From: an uncultured Acetobacteraceae bacterium
Lineage (GTDB): Bacteria > Pseudomonadota > Alphaproteobacteria > Acetobacterales > Acetobacteraceae
Reading direction: 5' to 3'
DNA: 64,000 nucleotides
NCBI GenBank assembly: GCA_946476985.1
Contig: CAMKWS010000005.1
Span: 1 to 64,000, forward strand
Shown here: one piece after another, positions 17,210 to 28,099 of the stretch
Numbering within the stretch: the first letter of the stretch is position 1
How the letters are laid out: each line of letters opens with the position of its first letter
Notes under the pieces: model-generated
What the model was told of the DNA's origin: nothing
The model's input: the letters and a program-made list of their open reading frames with translations, nothing else
Database searches by the model: none
Program-made: the position numbers and the translations under genes

Positions 17210-19168
17210 ATGAGCACGTCTTCTTCTATTCCTACCATGGGCCGTTACCCTCTGCTGGACCGGGTCTCCGTGCCTGCGGATATGAGAAATCTTTCTACAG
17301 AACAGCTCACCACCCTTGCGGATGAACTGCGTTCAGAAACGATTGATGCAGTCTCCACCACTGGGGGGCATCTTGGAGCATCCCTCGGTGTGGTTGAGCT
17401 CACCGTGGCCCTACATGCTGTCTTCAATACCCCTGATGACCGCATTATTTGGGATGTTGGCCACCAGGCCTACCCTCATAAGATCCTCACCGGCCGCCGG
17501 GAGAAAATCCGCACCCTGCGTCAACCTGGAGGTCTTTCAGGCTTTACGCGCCGTTCTGAAAGCCCTTACGATCCGTTTGGTGCCGCACATTCATCAACAT
17601 CCATCTCAGCAGGGCTGGGCATGGCTGTTGCACATCACCTCCACGCTCAAAAGGATCCAGCCTACAAAGAGCGTAACGTCATTTCTGTCATTGGTGATGG
17701 CTCTATCTCCGCTGGTATGGCCTATGAGGCCATGAACAATGCCGGCGCCATGGGAGATGAAGGCGCAGACCGTCTCATTGTCATTCTGAATGATAATGAA
17801 ATGTCCATCGCACCACCTGTCGGTGCGATGTCTAACTATCTAACACGCCTGATGTCCTCGCGCCGCTTTCTCACTCTGCGTGATATTGCTGGCAAATTCG
17901 CCAAACGTCTTCCTTCCAGCATTGAACGTACAGCCAAACGTGCCGAGGAATATGCTCGTGGCATGATCACCGGCGGGACATTGTTTGAAGAGCTTGGTTT
18001 CTATTACATCGGTCCTGTTGATGGCCATGACATGAACCAGCTTGTGCCTATTCTGCGCAATTTACGTGATGCAGAAAATAAAGGCCCTGTTCTTCTACAT
18101 GTTATCACCGAAAAGGGCCGTGGGTATCATCCTGCTGAATCTGCTGGTGATAAATACCATGCGGTTAGCCGCTTTGATGTTGAAACAGGAGAGCAGAAAA
18201 AGGGCCCTGCAGGCCCACCAACCTACACCAACATCTTCTCTCGTGAGCTGCTTCATCGCGCTAACCAGGATGATAAAGTTGTTGCCATCACAGCCGCTAT
18301 GCCATCAGGTACAGGGCTAGATGCAATGGCAGAAAAACATCCTGACCGTTATTTTGATGTCGGTATTGCAGAGCAGCATGCTGTCACTTTTGCGGCTGGG
18401 TTAGCCAGTGAGGGACTGCGTCCTTTCTGCGCAATTTATTCCAGCTTCCTACAGCGTGCATATGACCAAGTCATGCATGATGTTGCTCTGCAAAATCTTC
18501 CTGTTCGCTTCGCTGTTGACCGTGCTGGCCTTGTTGGCGCAGACGGCGCAACTCATGCAGGCTCTTTCGACCTTAACTATCTATGCTGCCTGCCCAATAT
18601 GGTTGTCATGGCACCATCTGATGAACTCGAGCTCCTGCATATGACAGCCACAGCTTGGGCACATGACAGCGGGCCAACAGCCATCCGCTACCCTCGTGGG
18701 GCTGGGCTTGGGTTACCTCTCCCAGCTGAGGGTGAGATTTTAGAGATCGGTAAAGGCCGCATTGTCCGTGCTTCTGAAGGGGAAGGCGTTGCGATCCTCG
18801 CTCTTGGCCCACGCCTGCAAGAAGCCCTTAAAGCTGCTGATGAACTAGCTAAAGAAGGTATCGCCGTTACTGTGGCAGATGCCCGCTTTGCTAAGCCGGT
18901 TGATGGTGCGCTTATCGAGGAACTAGCTCGCCAGCATAACGCCTTCATTACACTAGAAGAAGGTGCCGCTGGGGGCTTTAGTGCGCAGGTTGTTCAGCAT
19001 CTCGCAAACACAGCTCTACTCGATAAAGTGCACTTCCGCCCCATGTCCCTGCCGGATACATGGATCGACCACAACACACCTGCTGCTCAATATGAAGAAG
19101 CTGGCCTTACAGCTCGCCATATTGCTGAGACAGCCCGTGCTGCATTGAGCGGCAAGGCACAAGCCTGA
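17210..19168 (+). CDS. dxs: 1-deoxy-D-xylulose-5-phosphate synthase
   Basis: A thiamine-diphosphate enzyme that condenses pyruvate and glyceraldehyde-3-phosphate in the first step of the methylerythritol phosphate pathway to isoprenoids. The 652-residue transketolase-like protein shows the cofactor motif [20 protein letters not shown], the catalytic His in [13 protein letters not shown], and [17 protein letters not shown] in the pyrimidine domain. It sits directly after ispA, so precursor and prenyl synthesis are co-expressed. Its stop codon shares one base with the start of tlyA. Confidence 0.97.
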   Translation: MSTSSSIPTMGRYPLLDRVSVPADMRNLSTEQLTTLADELRSETIDAVSTTGGHLGASLGVVELTVALHAVFNTPDDRIIWDVGHQAYPHKILTGRREKIRTLRQPGGLSGFTRRSESPYDPFGAAHSSTSISAGLGMAVAHHLHAQKDPAYKERNVISVIGDGSISAGMAYEAMNNAGAMGDEGADRLIVILNDNEMSIAPPVGAMSNYLTRLMSSRRFLTLRDIAGKFAKRLPSSIERTAKRAEEYARGMITGGTLFEELGFYYIGPVDGHDMNQLVPILRNLRDAENKGPVLLHVITEKGRGYHPAESAGDKYHAVSRFDVETGEQKKGPAGPPTYTNIFSRELLHRANQDDKVVAITAAMPSGTGLDAMAEKHPDRYFDVGIAEQHAVTFAAGLASEGLRPFCAIYSSFLQRAYDQVMHDVALQNLPVRFAVDRAGLVGADGATHAGSFDLNYLCCLPNMVVMAPSDELELLHMTATAWAHDSGPTAIRYPRGAGLGLPLPAEGEILEIGKGRIVRASEGEGVAILALGPRLQEALKAADELAKEGIAVTVADARFAKPVDGALIEELARQHNAFITLEEGAAGGFSAQVVQHLANTALLDKVHFRPMSLPDTWIDHNTPAAQYEEAGLTARHIAETARAALSGKAQA

Positions 19169-19926
19169 TGGCTAAACGCCGTGCAGACCAGCTCCTCGTT
19201 GATCGGGGGCTGGTCGAAACACGTAGTCGTGCACAAGCTCTTATTATGGCCGGCCTTGTTTATGCCGGCCCGCACGCCGATAAACCCGTGAAAAAAGCAG
19301 GGGATCAGCTTGCTGACGATATGCCCCTCACACTTAAAGGGCAGGATCACCCTTGGGTGTCGCGTGGGGGGCTGAAATTAGCCCATGCTTTGGATGAATT
19401 TCAGTTAGACGCACAAGGTAAAATCGCCATTGATGTGGGAGCTTCCACTGGCGGCTTTACGGATGTTCTGCTCCAGAATGGGGCTGCGCGTGTCTATGCC
19501 GTAGATGTTGGCCACGGCCAGCTTGCATGGAAGATACGCTCAGACGAGCGTGTCGTTGTTTTAGAAAAGACCAATGCACGCCACCTAAGTGACGAGCATA
19601 TCCCTGAGGCACCAGATATCGTTGTATGTGATGCCAGCTTTATCAGTCTTAAAACAGTGCTTCCTCCAGCTTTAAAACTGGCAAAAGTCGGCGCTTGGGC
19701 TGTTGCACTCATCAAGCCACAATTTGAAGCTGGTCGTGCTGATATTGGGCCCAAAGGAGTTGTCAGAGACCCCGCTGTGCATGAACGTGTCTGCCAAGAA
19801 ATTACCGACTGGTTTGCCTCTATGCCGGATTGGGAAAGTTTTGGCCTTGCAACCAGCCCCATTACCGGACCTGAGGGAAATAAAGAATTCCTCATCGTTG
19901 CACGAAAAATTGCCTGCACTGAGTAA
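19168..19926 (+). CDS. tlyA: TlyA family rRNA methyltransferase
   Basis: TlyA proteins are S4-domain plus FtsJ-like SAM methyltransferases that 2'-O-methylate rRNA in characterised actinobacterial members; the old name hemolysin is historical. The N-terminal S4 domain (RADQLLVDRGLVETRSRAQALIM) is followed by the SAM-binding IDVGASTGGFTDVLLQNGA and the catalytic-region Lys in ALIKPQFEAG. The length of 252 residues is usual. The start overlaps the dxs stop (TGATG). Confidence 0.88.
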   Translation: MAKRRADQLLVDRGLVETRSRAQALIMAGLVYAGPHADKPVKKAGDQLADDMPLTLKGQDHPWVSRGGLKLAHALDEFQLDAQGKIAIDVGASTGGFTDVLLQNGAARVYAVDVGHGQLAWKIRSDERVVVLEKTNARHLSDEHIPEAPDIVVCDASFISLKTVLPPALKLAKVGAWAVALIKPQFEAGRADIGPKGVVRDPAVHERVCQEITDWFASMPDWESFGLATSPITGPEGNKEFLIVARKIACTE

Positions 19927-19985
19927 GTAGCTCCTCCCCTAGCTTACCTTATTAATTTTCTGGCCTAAGAAATGGCCGACATGTT

Positions 19986-21236
19986 ATGAGCCGCCTCATG
20001 TCACACCCTGTATCTTCCCCCGAAGTATCTTCCTCCGCATTGAATGACCTTAACGAGGCTGAGCGCCAACGTATTCAGGCAAAATCTGCCCTCTTTGCAC
20101 CACCTACTCCAATAACAGACGATGGCCGCCGGGAGCTTGTCGGCCTCTCACGTGAAGAACTCGCAGATGTTCTCACCGAGATTGGGGAGAAGCCTTTTCG
20201 AGCTAAACAGCTTTGGCACTGGATATACCACCAAGGTGTGACCGACTTTGCCAAAATGTCCACCATAGCAAAGCCGCTACAGGCGAAGCTGGCGGAGCAT
20301 TTCATTGTCGGACGCCCAAGCCTGACAACACAGCAAACCTCCAAAGACGACACACGTAAATTCCTCTTCCGCTTCCGCGATGGGCAAGAGGCAGAGACTG
20401 TATACATCCCCGACCGCAGGGAAGATCGTGGGGCTGTGTGTATTTCCTCTCAGGTTGGCTGCACATTATCATGTTCTTTCTGCCATACAGGCACACAAAA
20501 GCTTGTCCGCAATCTCGGCGCTGCTGAAATTGTAGGCCAATTTATGGCCGCCCGTGATAGTTACGGCGAATGGCCCAGCCCAAAAGGAGAAACACCTCGC
20601 CTCCTCTCTACAATCGTACTGATGGGCATGGGCGAGCCTCTTTATAATTACGACAATGTAGCCAAAGCGATGAAGATCATCATGGATGGTGAAGGTATCG
20701 CCCTCTCACGGCGACGTATTACCCTCTCCACTTCTGGCGTTGTCCCTATGATGGACCGCTGCGGTGATGAGCTCGGGATTAACCTCGCTATTTCGCTACA
20801 CGCCGTTCGTAACGATTTACGTGACCAGCTCGTCCCGCTGAACCGTAAATATCCTATCGAAGAACTAATTGCAGCCTGCCATCGCTACCCGGCGGCCTCG
20901 AACTCACGCCGGATCACTTTTGAGTATATTATGATCCGCGGTGTGAATGATAGCGATGAAGAAGCACGGGAGTTAGTACGCCTTATCCGCGGGCTCCCCG
21001 CTAAGGTAAATCTCATCCCCTTCAACCCATGGCCGGGGTCGGACTTCCGCCCCTCTACACGGGAAAGGCTCGCTCGTTTTGCACAGATTATTATGGATGC
21101 TGGCTACTCAGCCCCCATCCGTATGCCACGCGGTAAAGATATCTTAGCAGCATGCGGTCAGCTCAAAACCCAGAGTGAACGCATCCGCAAACATGCACAC
21201 TCAACGCAACAAAGCGATGTTTCAGACGGCGAATAA
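19986..21236 (+). CDS. rlmN: 23S rRNA/tRNA adenine C2-methyltransferase RlmN
   Basis: A radical-SAM enzyme that methylates C2 of A2503 in 23S rRNA and A37 in some tRNAs. The cluster motif is QVGCTLSCSFCHTG (CxxxCxxC, about residue 158). MGMGEPLYNYDN and SLHAVRNDLRDQLVP follow, then the C-terminal catalytic region with PRGKDILAACGQL, whose Cys forms the covalent intermediate. At 416 residues it is slightly long because of an N-terminal extension; ATG 19998 is an alternative start. Confidence 0.95.
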   Translation: MSRLMSHPVSSPEVSSSALNDLNEAERQRIQAKSALFAPPTPITDDGRRELVGLSREELADVLTEIGEKPFRAKQLWHWIYHQGVTDFAKMSTIAKPLQAKLAEHFIVGRPSLTTQQTSKDDTRKFLFRFRDGQEAETVYIPDRREDRGAVCISSQVGCTLSCSFCHTGTQKLVRNLGAAEIVGQFMAARDSYGEWPSPKGETPRLLSTIVLMGMGEPLYNYDNVAKAMKIIMDGEGIALSRRRITLSTSGVVPMMDRCGDELGINLAISLHAVRNDLRDQLVPLNRKYPIEELIAACHRYPAASNSRRITFEYIMIRGVNDSDEEARELVRLIRGLPAKVNLIPFNPWPGSDFRPSTRERLARFAQIIMDAGYSAPIRMPRGKDILAACGQLKTQSERIRKHAHSTQQSDVSDGE

Positions 21237-21260
21237 CGCGCTACATTATGCTCACACTCT

Positions 21261-21290
21261 CCGACCAGAAGCCACCTTGCCTCTGGTCGG
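21261..21290 (+). terminator. hairpin between rlmN and argG
   Basis: CCGACCAGA (21261-21269) and TCTGGTCGG (21282-21290) form a perfect 9-bp stem with a 12-base loop, 24 bases after the rlmN stop. An A-rich rather than T-rich stretch follows, so it is a weak terminator candidate or a leader structure for argG. Confidence 0.4.
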
Positions 21291-21363
21291 AAAGAACAGC
21301 AAGTGTTACAAGAAGCTGCATTACTAGACACTCTTTCTTCTCAATAGAGGATCAACACACATC

Positions 21364-22596
21364 ATGGGCAACGCCTCAGGCATTAAAAAAGTTGTTCTGG
21401 CCTATTCAGGTGGGCTGGATACCTCTGTTATCCTGCGCTGGCTTCAGCAGCATTACGGATGCGAGGTTGTTACCTTTACGGCTGACCTCGGCCAAGGTGA
21501 AGAACTCGGCCCAGCCCGCCGTAAAGCTGAGGCGTTTGGCGTTAAAGAGATCTTTGTTGAAGACCTCCGTGAGACCTTCGTTAAAGATTATGTGTTCCCA
21601 ATGTTTCGGGCTAACACAGTCTATGAAGGCCAGTACCTTCTAGGGACATCCATTGCACGCCCGCTGATCTCCAAACGACAGATCGAAATTGCTGAAGCTG
21701 TTGGCGCAGATGCTGTTGCCCATGGCGCAACCGGTAAGGGTAATGACCAAGTCCGCTTCGAGCTGGCTTATTACGCCCTAAACCCAGATGTTAAAGTGAT
21801 TGCACCTTGGCGTGAATGGGATCTGAACTCCCGTACAAAGCTGCTCGACTTTGCTGAGAAAAATCAGATCCCCGTTACAAAAGACAAACGTGGTGAAGCA
21901 CCTTTCTCTGTCGATGCGAACCTCTTGCATTCCTCCTCCGAAGGCAAGATTCTGGAAGATCCGTCTCTGCCACCAGATGAGATTGTCTTCCAGCGCACAA
22001 TCGCACCAGAAGCAGCACCTGATGTTGCTACAGAAATCACCATTGACTTCAAACATGGTGACCCTGTTGCCATTAATGGTGAAGAACTCTCCCCTGCAAG
22101 CCTGCTCACACGCCTGAACGAGCTTGGCCGTGCTAATGGTATTGGGCGTTTGGACATCGTAGAGAACCGCTTTGTGGGCATGAAATCCCGCGGTATTTAC
22201 GAAACACCAGGCGGTACCATCCTTCTACAAGCTCACCGCTCTATGGAGAGCATCACACTGGACCGTGAAGCTGCCCATCTTAAAGACAGCATCATGCCAC
22301 GTTATGCCGAGCTAATTTATAATGGGCTGTGGTTCTCCCCAGAGCGCCACATGCTCCAAGCTCTGATCGATAGCAGCCAGAAATCTGTTAATGGTCGCGT
22401 AAGGTTGAAGCTGTATAAGGGTAATGTCATCTGCGTTGGCCGTGAAAGCCCAGACAGCCTGTATGATGCCCGCGTTGTCACCTTTGAGGATGATGAGGGT
22501 GCTTATAATCAGGTTGATGCACAGGGCTTCATTCGCCTTAACGCATTACGTCTACGCCTTGGTGCTAACAAGGGGCGTCGCGGCGGCACACCCTGA
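21364..22596 (+). CDS. argG: argininosuccinate synthase
   Basis: Joins citrulline and aspartate with ATP to form argininosuccinate, the penultimate step of arginine synthesis. The ATP PP-loop [14 protein letters not shown] is at the N-terminus (residues 12-25), and [20 protein letters not shown] and [10 protein letters not shown] are family blocks. It is 410 residues, full length. ATAGAGGATCAACACACATC precedes the ATG, so GAGG is the likely ribosome site. No other arg genes are in the window, so it appears to be a stand-alone gene. Confidence 0.97.
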   Translation: MGNASGIKKVVLAYSGGLDTSVILRWLQQHYGCEVVTFTADLGQGEELGPARRKAEAFGVKEIFVEDLRETFVKDYVFPMFRANTVYEGQYLLGTSIARPLISKRQIEIAEAVGADAVAHGATGKGNDQVRFELAYYALNPDVKVIAPWREWDLNSRTKLLDFAEKNQIPVTKDKRGEAPFSVDANLLHSSSEGKILEDPSLPPDEIVFQRTIAPEAAPDVATEITIDFKHGDPVAINGEELSPASLLTRLNELGRANGIGRLDIVENRFVGMKSRGIYETPGGTILLQAHRSMESITLDREAAHLKDSIMPRYAELIYNGLWFSPERHMLQALIDSSQKSVNGRVRLKLYKGNVICVGRESPDSLYDARVVTFEDDEGAYNQVDAQGFIRLNALRLRLGANKGRRGGTP

Positions 22597-22652
22597 GGCA
22601 CCTAGGCTTCATACTCATTGCACCCTGCAACCTTCATGAAGGAGGCTCGTTG

Positions 22653-23156
22653 ATGGCCCGTCATTTACGTTCTCTCTCCCGCTTTTTACCTGCGTGTGCA
22701 TTGGCTGGCCTTATGGGGCTAGCCAACTGCGCTGCTCAAGAAAAGCCAGAGCTCACACCAAAGCAGTTCATGGAGCAGGTTTATAAACAACCAGGGGTGC
22801 AAAAACTTCCTGATGGCCTCGCCTATAAAGTGCTCAAATCTGGCCCTAAAGATGGGGCTAGCCCCCGCAAAGGGTCAACAATGATGCTGATCTATGAAGG
22901 CCGTTTGCCTGACGGTGGCATTTTTGATGCCTCTGAAATGCATACAGGCGCAGCCTACATGGAGATGCCTCTTGAGGGGGTCATTAAGGGATGGATGGAA
23001 GGTCTTCCCCTTATGCATGTTGGGGATACATGGGAATTTTATATCCCTGCGGAGCTAGCTTATGGCAAGCGCTCTATGGGGATTATCCCTCCGAATAGTC
23101 CACTGATCTTTAAAATTCAGCTTTTGGGCGTAGAAGACGATACTAATCTTCAATAA
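22653..23156 (+). CDS. FKBP-type peptidyl-prolyl isomerase lipoprotein
   Basis: A 167-residue exported protein. The signal peptide ends with a lipobox-like LANC (Cys at about 27), so it is probably anchored in a membrane facing the periplasm. An N-terminal helix is followed by an FKBP domain (KGSTMMLIYEGRLPDGGIFDASE, VIKGWMEGLPLMHVGDTWEFYIPAELAYGKR, PPNSPLIFKIQLLGV). This is the FkpA/Mip type that catalyses prolyl cis-trans isomerisation and aids envelope protein folding. Start ATG 22653 follows GAAGGAGGCTCGTTG. A strong terminator follows. Confidence 0.88.
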   Translation: MARHLRSLSRFLPACALAGLMGLANCAAQEKPELTPKQFMEQVYKQPGVQKLPDGLAYKVLKSGPKDGASPRKGSTMMLIYEGRLPDGGIFDASEMHTGAAYMEMPLEGVIKGWMEGLPLMHVGDTWEFYIPAELAYGKRSMGIIPPNSPLIFKIQLLGVEDDTNLQ

Positions 23157-23194
23157 GCCCTCTTCGGTATTCAACTTTGCCCTCTTGGGCTTTA

Positions 23195-23229
23195 CCGCCC
23201 CCTCCCCTTGAGCGGGGCGGTTTTCTTTA
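23195..23229 (+). terminator. Rho-independent terminator before trpS
   Basis: CCGCCCC (23195-23201) pairs with GGGGCGG (23214-23220), followed by TTTTCTTTATT. It ends about 21 bases before the trpS start, leaving no room for a separate promoter between them, so it either overlaps the trpS promoter or acts as a partial attenuator. Confidence 0.8.
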
Positions 23230-23249
23230 TTCCTGTCGGGACTTTGTTC

Positions 23250-24239
23250 ATGCAGCGTGTTTTTTCAGGCATTCAGCCAACTGGTATTCCTCATCTTGGT
23301 AATTACCTCGGTGCCATCCGTAACTGGGTGACTTTGCAAAAGGACCATGACTGCTTGTTCTGCTTGGTGGATATGCACTCACTCACCATGCCATGGACAC
23401 CTGAAGCCCTCCGCGAGCAGACACTAGGTACAACTGCTTGCCTTCTCGCTTCCGGCATTGACCCAACACGCCTTTATAATCAATCCGCTGTAAGTGCTCA
23501 TGCCCGCTTAGGGTGGATCTTTAACTGTGTGTCACGCCTTGGTTGGCTCAACCGAATGACCCAGTTTAAAGACAAAGCAGGCAAAAACCGTGAGAACCAT
23601 TCTGCCGGCTTATATGTTTACCCCAACCTCATGGCGGCTGATATTCTTGCCTTCCATGCCACCCGCGTCCCTGTAGGTGATGACCAGCGCCAACATCTTG
23701 AGCTTGCAAATGATATTGCCCAAAAGTTCAACCACGATATGGGTGTTGAGTTCTTCCCACAAATTGAGGGATTAATTCCGCCTAACGCCGCCCGTGTAAT
23801 GAGCCTGCGTGATGGCAGCAAGAAAATGTCTAAGTCTGACCCATCAGCCCAAAGCCGTATCGTCCTAAACGACACTGCTGATGATATTGCACTCAAAATC
23901 CGCCGTGCACGCACGGATTCCGAGCCTCTACCAAGTGAAGAAGCAGGCTTAGAAGGTCGCCCAGAAGCGCGTAATCTCATTACTATCTATGCAGCAATGT
24001 CCGATAAAAGCATGGCGGATGTTCTCTCAGAATTCGGTGGCCAAGGCTTTGGTAGTTTCAAACAATCCCTTGCCGATCTCCTGGTAGAAACATTAGCACC
24101 CGTTGCCAATGAAGCTCGCCACTTGCTGGACGATAAAGAACATCTCCTACAAGTTCTCCGTAAAGGTGCCGAGCGTGCCCGCGCTGTATCTGACCCTATT
24201 GTAGATGAAGCAGAACGCCTGGTTGGCTTCCTCCGTTAA
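23250..24239 (+). CDS. trpS: tryptophanyl-tRNA synthetase
   Basis: A class I aminoacyl-tRNA synthetase charging tRNA-Trp. The HIGH-type motif is [13 protein letters not shown] near the N-terminus and the KMSKS motif is KKMSKSD around residue 195. I chose ATG 23250 because the family begins [12 protein letters not shown]. The upstream frame to 23208 would be translated from inside the terminator hairpin. About 329 residues, normal size. A terminator between trpS and lpxB serves both converging genes. Confidence 0.96.
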   Translation: MQRVFSGIQPTGIPHLGNYLGAIRNWVTLQKDHDCLFCLVDMHSLTMPWTPEALREQTLGTTACLLASGIDPTRLYNQSAVSAHARLGWIFNCVSRLGWLNRMTQFKDKAGKNRENHSAGLYVYPNLMAADILAFHATRVPVGDDQRQHLELANDIAQKFNHDMGVEFFPQIEGLIPPNAARVMSLRDGSKKMSKSDPSAQSRIVLNDTADDIALKIRRARTDSEPLPSEEAGLEGRPEARNLITIYAAMSDKSMADVLSEFGGQGFGSFKQSLADLLVETLAPVANEARHLLDDKEHLLQVLRKGAERARAVSDPIVDEAERLVGFLR

Positions 24240-24272
24240 GACGGACCTGCAATAACTATAAGATTTGTCATT

Positions 24273-24306
24273 AAAAAAGGCGGGGCACATGAGCTCCGCC
24301 TTTTTA
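24273..24306. terminator. bidirectional terminator between trpS and lpxB
   Basis: AAAAAAGGCGGGGC and GCTCCGCCTTTTTT form an 8-bp GC stem with one G-U pair, flanked by A and T tracts on the two sides. It can stop transcription of both converging genes. Confidence 0.88.
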
Positions 24307-24358
24307 ACATTTAAAGCGTCATAGCTCCCTTTCCGGGGCTTTAACCTGCCTCCTAACC

Positions 24359-25594
24359 TCAAGCTACTCTTCCATGCTTCTCAGCCTGTAAGGTCTCCAG
24401 AGGAATCTCCATCAATTCCAAAACTTGTTTTGCCGCTGCTACAGCGGGGAGGTCATTCCCAGGACCTTCCAACAAAGCTAGAATATCCGCAAAAGCCTCT
24501 TTCTGTGCGGCCCTCTTCTTTTCATCAGTTAGGAGAGAAGTTACCTCATCTGCTAATTTCTGCGGCGTACAATTCTCCTGCAGCAACTCAGGAACAACCT
24601 CTCGCCCAGCCAAAATATTCACCATCGCAACATATGGCACGCGTACTAAAAGACGTGCCATAATCGCAGAAAAAGGGTTCACCTTATAGGTCACTGCCAT
24701 AGGAACACGTCCCATAGCCAGTTCTAAGGTCGATGTCCCAGATTTGGTCAAAGCACAATCAGCCGCCGCAAACGCATCATGTTTATCTTGCGTATCTGCA
24801 ACGATAGAAGGATGCACTGACCAACGCTTCACGAGCTTTTTTACCAAAGGTGCCATAGCAGCTGTTGCTGGTATCACTGGCTGTAAGTCGGGAAAACGCT
24901 GCCATAATATTGTGAGCATTTTCTCAAAAACAGGTAATAGTTTAGGCACCTCGGATGCTCGACTACCCGGCATTAGAACCAAAACTGGACTATCTGGTTT
25001 AATATCATGCCGTTTATGGAAACGCTGTGCATCTCCATTCGGCACGCCTGATTGTAACACAGGATGCCCTACAAACCGGGCGCCAAAACCTCGCTCAGCA
25101 AACCACGCTGGCTCAAACGGAAAAAGGCATAATAGCCTGTCCCACAGCCCCTTATACTTCCTCAACCGCCCTTCACGCCACGCCCATACTTGAGGCGCAA
25201 CATAATGCAACCGCCGTACATCCAGTTTGCTAATACGTTTAAGCAAACGGAATGAGAAACCTGGGCTATCAATCGTAATAACAATATCTGGGCGGCGCAG
25301 CTCAATATCCTGCTCAGCCTCCAGTAAGCGCTGAGAAAGCAAACGTACCCTTGGCAGAATCTCCATAAACCCCATAACGGAGAGATCCGACATAGGAAAA
25401 AGACTACGCAAGCCTCTGGCTTCCATCCGGCCGCCACCAACCCCTGCGAACACAAGCATTGGATCAATCCGGTGGAGCGCCTGCATTAAGCGAGCACCAA
25501 TACTATCCCCACTCGCCTCCCCAGCGAGGATCCAAATAACTCTGCCATGATGATAGAGAGGGACTTCACCAGCTATTGGAGCTTCATTTACCAT
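24359..25594 (-). CDS. lpxB: lipid-A-disaccharide synthase
   Basis: A GT-B glycosyltransferase (family 19) joining UDP-2,3-diacylglucosamine to lipid X to form the lipid A disaccharide at the inner membrane. It shows WILAGEASGDSIGARLMQAL at the N-terminus, HYVAPQVWAWREGR, LVLMPGSRASEVPKLLP and KSGTSTLELAMGRVPMAVTYK, all family blocks. The length of 411 residues is slightly above E. coli LpxB because of short extensions. It follows pheT on the same strand with a 34-base gap. Confidence 0.95.
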   Translation of the reverse strand: MVNEAPIAGEVPLYHHGRVIWILAGEASGDSIGARLMQALHRIDPMLVFAGVGGGRMEARGLRSLFPMSDLSVMGFMEILPRVRLLSQRLLEAEQDIELRRPDIVITIDSPGFSFRLLKRISKLDVRRLHYVAPQVWAWREGRLRKYKGLWDRLLCLFPFEPAWFAERGFGARFVGHPVLQSGVPNGDAQRFHKRHDIKPDSPVLVLMPGSRASEVPKLLPVFEKMLTILWQRFPDLQPVIPATAAMAPLVKKLVKRWSVHPSIVADTQDKHDAFAAADCALTKSGTSTLELAMGRVPMAVTYKVNPFSAIMARLLVRVPYVAMVNILAGREVVPELLQENCTPQKLADEVTSLLTDEKKRAAQKEAFADILALLEGPGNDLPAVAAAKQVLELMEIPLETLQAEKHGRVA

Positions 25595-25628
25595 TTGCCT
25601 GTGCTCCCTCTCTCATCTTTACGCGCCC

Positions 25629-28097
25629 TTACCGGCGCAAGCTTGCCCCTGTTGCCTTCTGCACAGCAGCTTCAACTGCGTTAGCTAACGCTTCAAGCTG
25701 TGCATCTGTCAGACTATCTTGGTGCGGCTGTAAAACAACCTCCACCCCTAAAGAGCGATACCCCTCCGGGACAGAACCTCCTTCAAAAATGTCAAAGAGG
25801 CTGACATCCACAATCAACTTCCTATCAGCCATACGCACAGCTTTTAAGAGATCTTGAACAAGAACCTTTTTCTCTGCAAGGAAAGCAAAATCACGTCTTA
25901 CAGGCTGTAGACTAGAAAGAACCGGTGCTTTCTTCTGCTTCACCTTTGGCAAGGCAACACGGTCAAGCTCCAGCTCAAACATGGCGACTGTGCCGCTCAA
26001 CCCGAAATAACGCGCCAAACGTGGGTGCAGCTCACCAAAGCTACCAAGAACCTGCTTAGGTCCCTGCCTCACCACACCAGAGCGCCCTGGATGATAATAT
26101 TCAGCTGCCTCGGCAACGCTGCTCAAAGATGCCTCAGCAACACCTAAAGCTGCTAAAGCGGCCATAAGGTCTGCTTTGGCGTCCATCCATGTTGGCTCTT
26201 GCGCAACTTGACCCGGCATACGAGCTGAAACACCACCACGTACCGCCGCCAATACAAGGCGATTACCTTTCTGCCCAAAACATGGCCCCAGCTCGAAAAA
26301 TGCAGCATCGCCAGAAAAACCTTGCCCGTGAGCCAGATTTCTACCCAACGCCCGCAGCAAATTAATCAACGGTGTGGGACGAAGCTGGTTCAGATCAGCA
26401 GCAATAGGATTTAACAGTCGATTTTCTTCCTGCGGCTCTTCAAAGAAGGCCGCATCCTGGTCGGACACGAAGGAAAAACCTACCGTTTCCATCAAACCAC
26501 GCCCAGCACATAAACGGCGTAACATCGTTGCCCGTGCTTGTTGTGGTGTAACAGCTGGCGCGGGTACCATTGTTGTCCGTGGCAACGCCACAGCAGGGAC
26601 TTCATCCAACCCACGAATACGCAGCACTTCTTCCACAAGGTCTGCTTCTGCTTCTCCCTGCTGCACACTGGCAGCAGCAGCTACAGCTTTGCCTTCATCC
26701 AATGTTGTGGACTGTGCCAACACCTTGCCTGAGGCAATATCATTACGCCATGAAGGGACGGAGAATGTCGCCTGCTCAGCTGTTTTCTCCTCTACGGTGA
26801 AGCCAAGTGTCTCCAAAATAGAGACAGCATCATCAGCCGCAATGTCCAGCCCACCTAATGTTGCAAGACGTTCAAACCGCAGGCTTGCCTGACGCTGCCA
26901 CTGAGGCTCTTGCCCTGCAACCGTCATCTCGCTCGCCTCACCACCACAAAGCTCAAGGATGAGAGCCGTAGCGGCATCCAAACCCACTTGCACGATGGCA
27001 GGGTCTACACCGCGCTCAAAACGGTAGCGTGCATCTGTCTGCACACCGAGGCGCCGTCCTGTCAGGGCGATTTGCACTTCATCAAACAAGGCGGACTCTA
27101 AAAAAACATCCGTTGTCCCGTCTGTAACAGAGCTCGCCTCACCACCGATGATCCCTGCGAGAGATTGCACGCCTGCATCATCAGCAATGACAAGATCATC
27201 CTTACCAAGAACATATTCTTGCCCATCTAATGCACGGAATGTCTCACCAGCCGCGCGGGTAAGGAGCAACTCCTTACCTGTCAGCTTCTTCAGGTCAAAT
27301 ACATGCAGAGGACGGCCTATATCCATCATGATATAATTGGTAATATCTACCAAAGCCGACTGTGACCGCAGGCCAACAGCTTCCAAACGCTGCTTCAGCC
27401 AAGCTGGACTAGGGCCATTTTTAACACCACGAATGACACGGCCTGTCGCATAGCTACATGCAGGGTGGTCGATCTTCCAATTCATCAGGCTTGTACCCTG
27501 AATTTGAAGATTTGGTGCCACAGATGCCTTCAATACACCCACACCAGCCGCCGCAAGGTCTCGTGCAATACCACGAACACTCAGCGCATCGCCACGATTA
27601 GGAGTAATAGCAATCTCAATAACAGGATCATCTAGGTCGGCATATTGTACATAAGCCTTACCTAACGGAGCTCCATCTGGCAGTTCGGCAATGCCTTCAT
27701 GGTCTTCCCCAAGACCCAACTCTCGTAGAGAGCAAAGCATCCCATTACTGACCTGCCCACGGATCTTACCCGGCTTGATTGTCATATCGCTACCAGGAAT
27801 ATATGTCCCCGGTGGAGCAAAAATTACATGCAGGCCTGTTCGTGCATTAGGGGCACCGCACACCACCTGCACTTCCTCAAACCCTTCACCCGCTGAGACA
27901 CGGCAGATTTGCAAACGGTCAGCATCAGGGTGTCGGCCGGCTTCTAGTATCTTCGCCGTCCGGAAGCCCTTTAGACGCTCCGCCGGATTTTCTACCGCCT
28001 CAACCTCTAAACCAATACGATTTAGCGTTGTGCATATCTCATCTAAAGAGGCTGTAAATTCAAGATGGTTACGCAACCATGAGAGTGAAAACTTCAT
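25629..28097 (-). CDS. pheT: phenylalanyl-tRNA synthetase beta subunit
   Basis: The beta chain of the alpha2-beta2 phenylalanyl-tRNA synthetase; it carries the editing site and tRNA-binding domains. The 822-residue protein has an N-terminal tRNA-binding (EMAP-like) domain with VVCGAPNARTGLHVIFAPPG, the B3/B4 editing region with RGDALSVRGIARDLAA, the B5 domain and the C-terminal ferredoxin-fold anticodon-binding domain (LQPVRRDFAFLAEKKV). It starts 2 bases after the pheS stop, forming the pheST operon. Confidence 0.97.
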   Translation of the reverse strand: MKFSLSWLRNHLEFTASLDEICTTLNRIGLEVEAVENPAERLKGFRTAKILEAGRHPDADRLQICRVSAGEGFEEVQVVCGAPNARTGLHVIFAPPGTYIPGSDMTIKPGKIRGQVSNGMLCSLRELGLGEDHEGIAELPDGAPLGKAYVQYADLDDPVIEIAITPNRGDALSVRGIARDLAAAGVGVLKASVAPNLQIQGTSLMNWKIDHPACSYATGRVIRGVKNGPSPAWLKQRLEAVGLRSQSALVDITNYIMMDIGRPLHVFDLKKLTGKELLLTRAAGETFRALDGQEYVLGKDDLVIADDAGVQSLAGIIGGEASSVTDGTTDVFLESALFDEVQIALTGRRLGVQTDARYRFERGVDPAIVQVGLDAATALILELCGGEASEMTVAGQEPQWQRQASLRFERLATLGGLDIAADDAVSILETLGFTVEEKTAEQATFSVPSWRNDIASGKVLAQSTTLDEGKAVAAAASVQQGEAEADLVEEVLRIRGLDEVPAVALPRTTMVPAPAVTPQQARATMLRRLCAGRGLMETVGFSFVSDQDAAFFEEPQEENRLLNPIAADLNQLRPTPLINLLRALGRNLAHGQGFSGDAAFFELGPCFGQKGNRLVLAAVRGGVSARMPGQVAQEPTWMDAKADLMAALAALGVAEASLSSVAEAAEYYHPGRSGVVRQGPKQVLGSFGELHPRLARYFGLSGTVAMFELELDRVALPKVKQKKAPVLSSLQPVRRDFAFLAEKKVLVQDLLKAVRMADRKLIVDVSLFDIFEGGSVPEGYRSLGVEVVLQPHQDSLTDAQLEALANAVEAAVQKATGASLRR

Positions 28098-28099
28098 GC

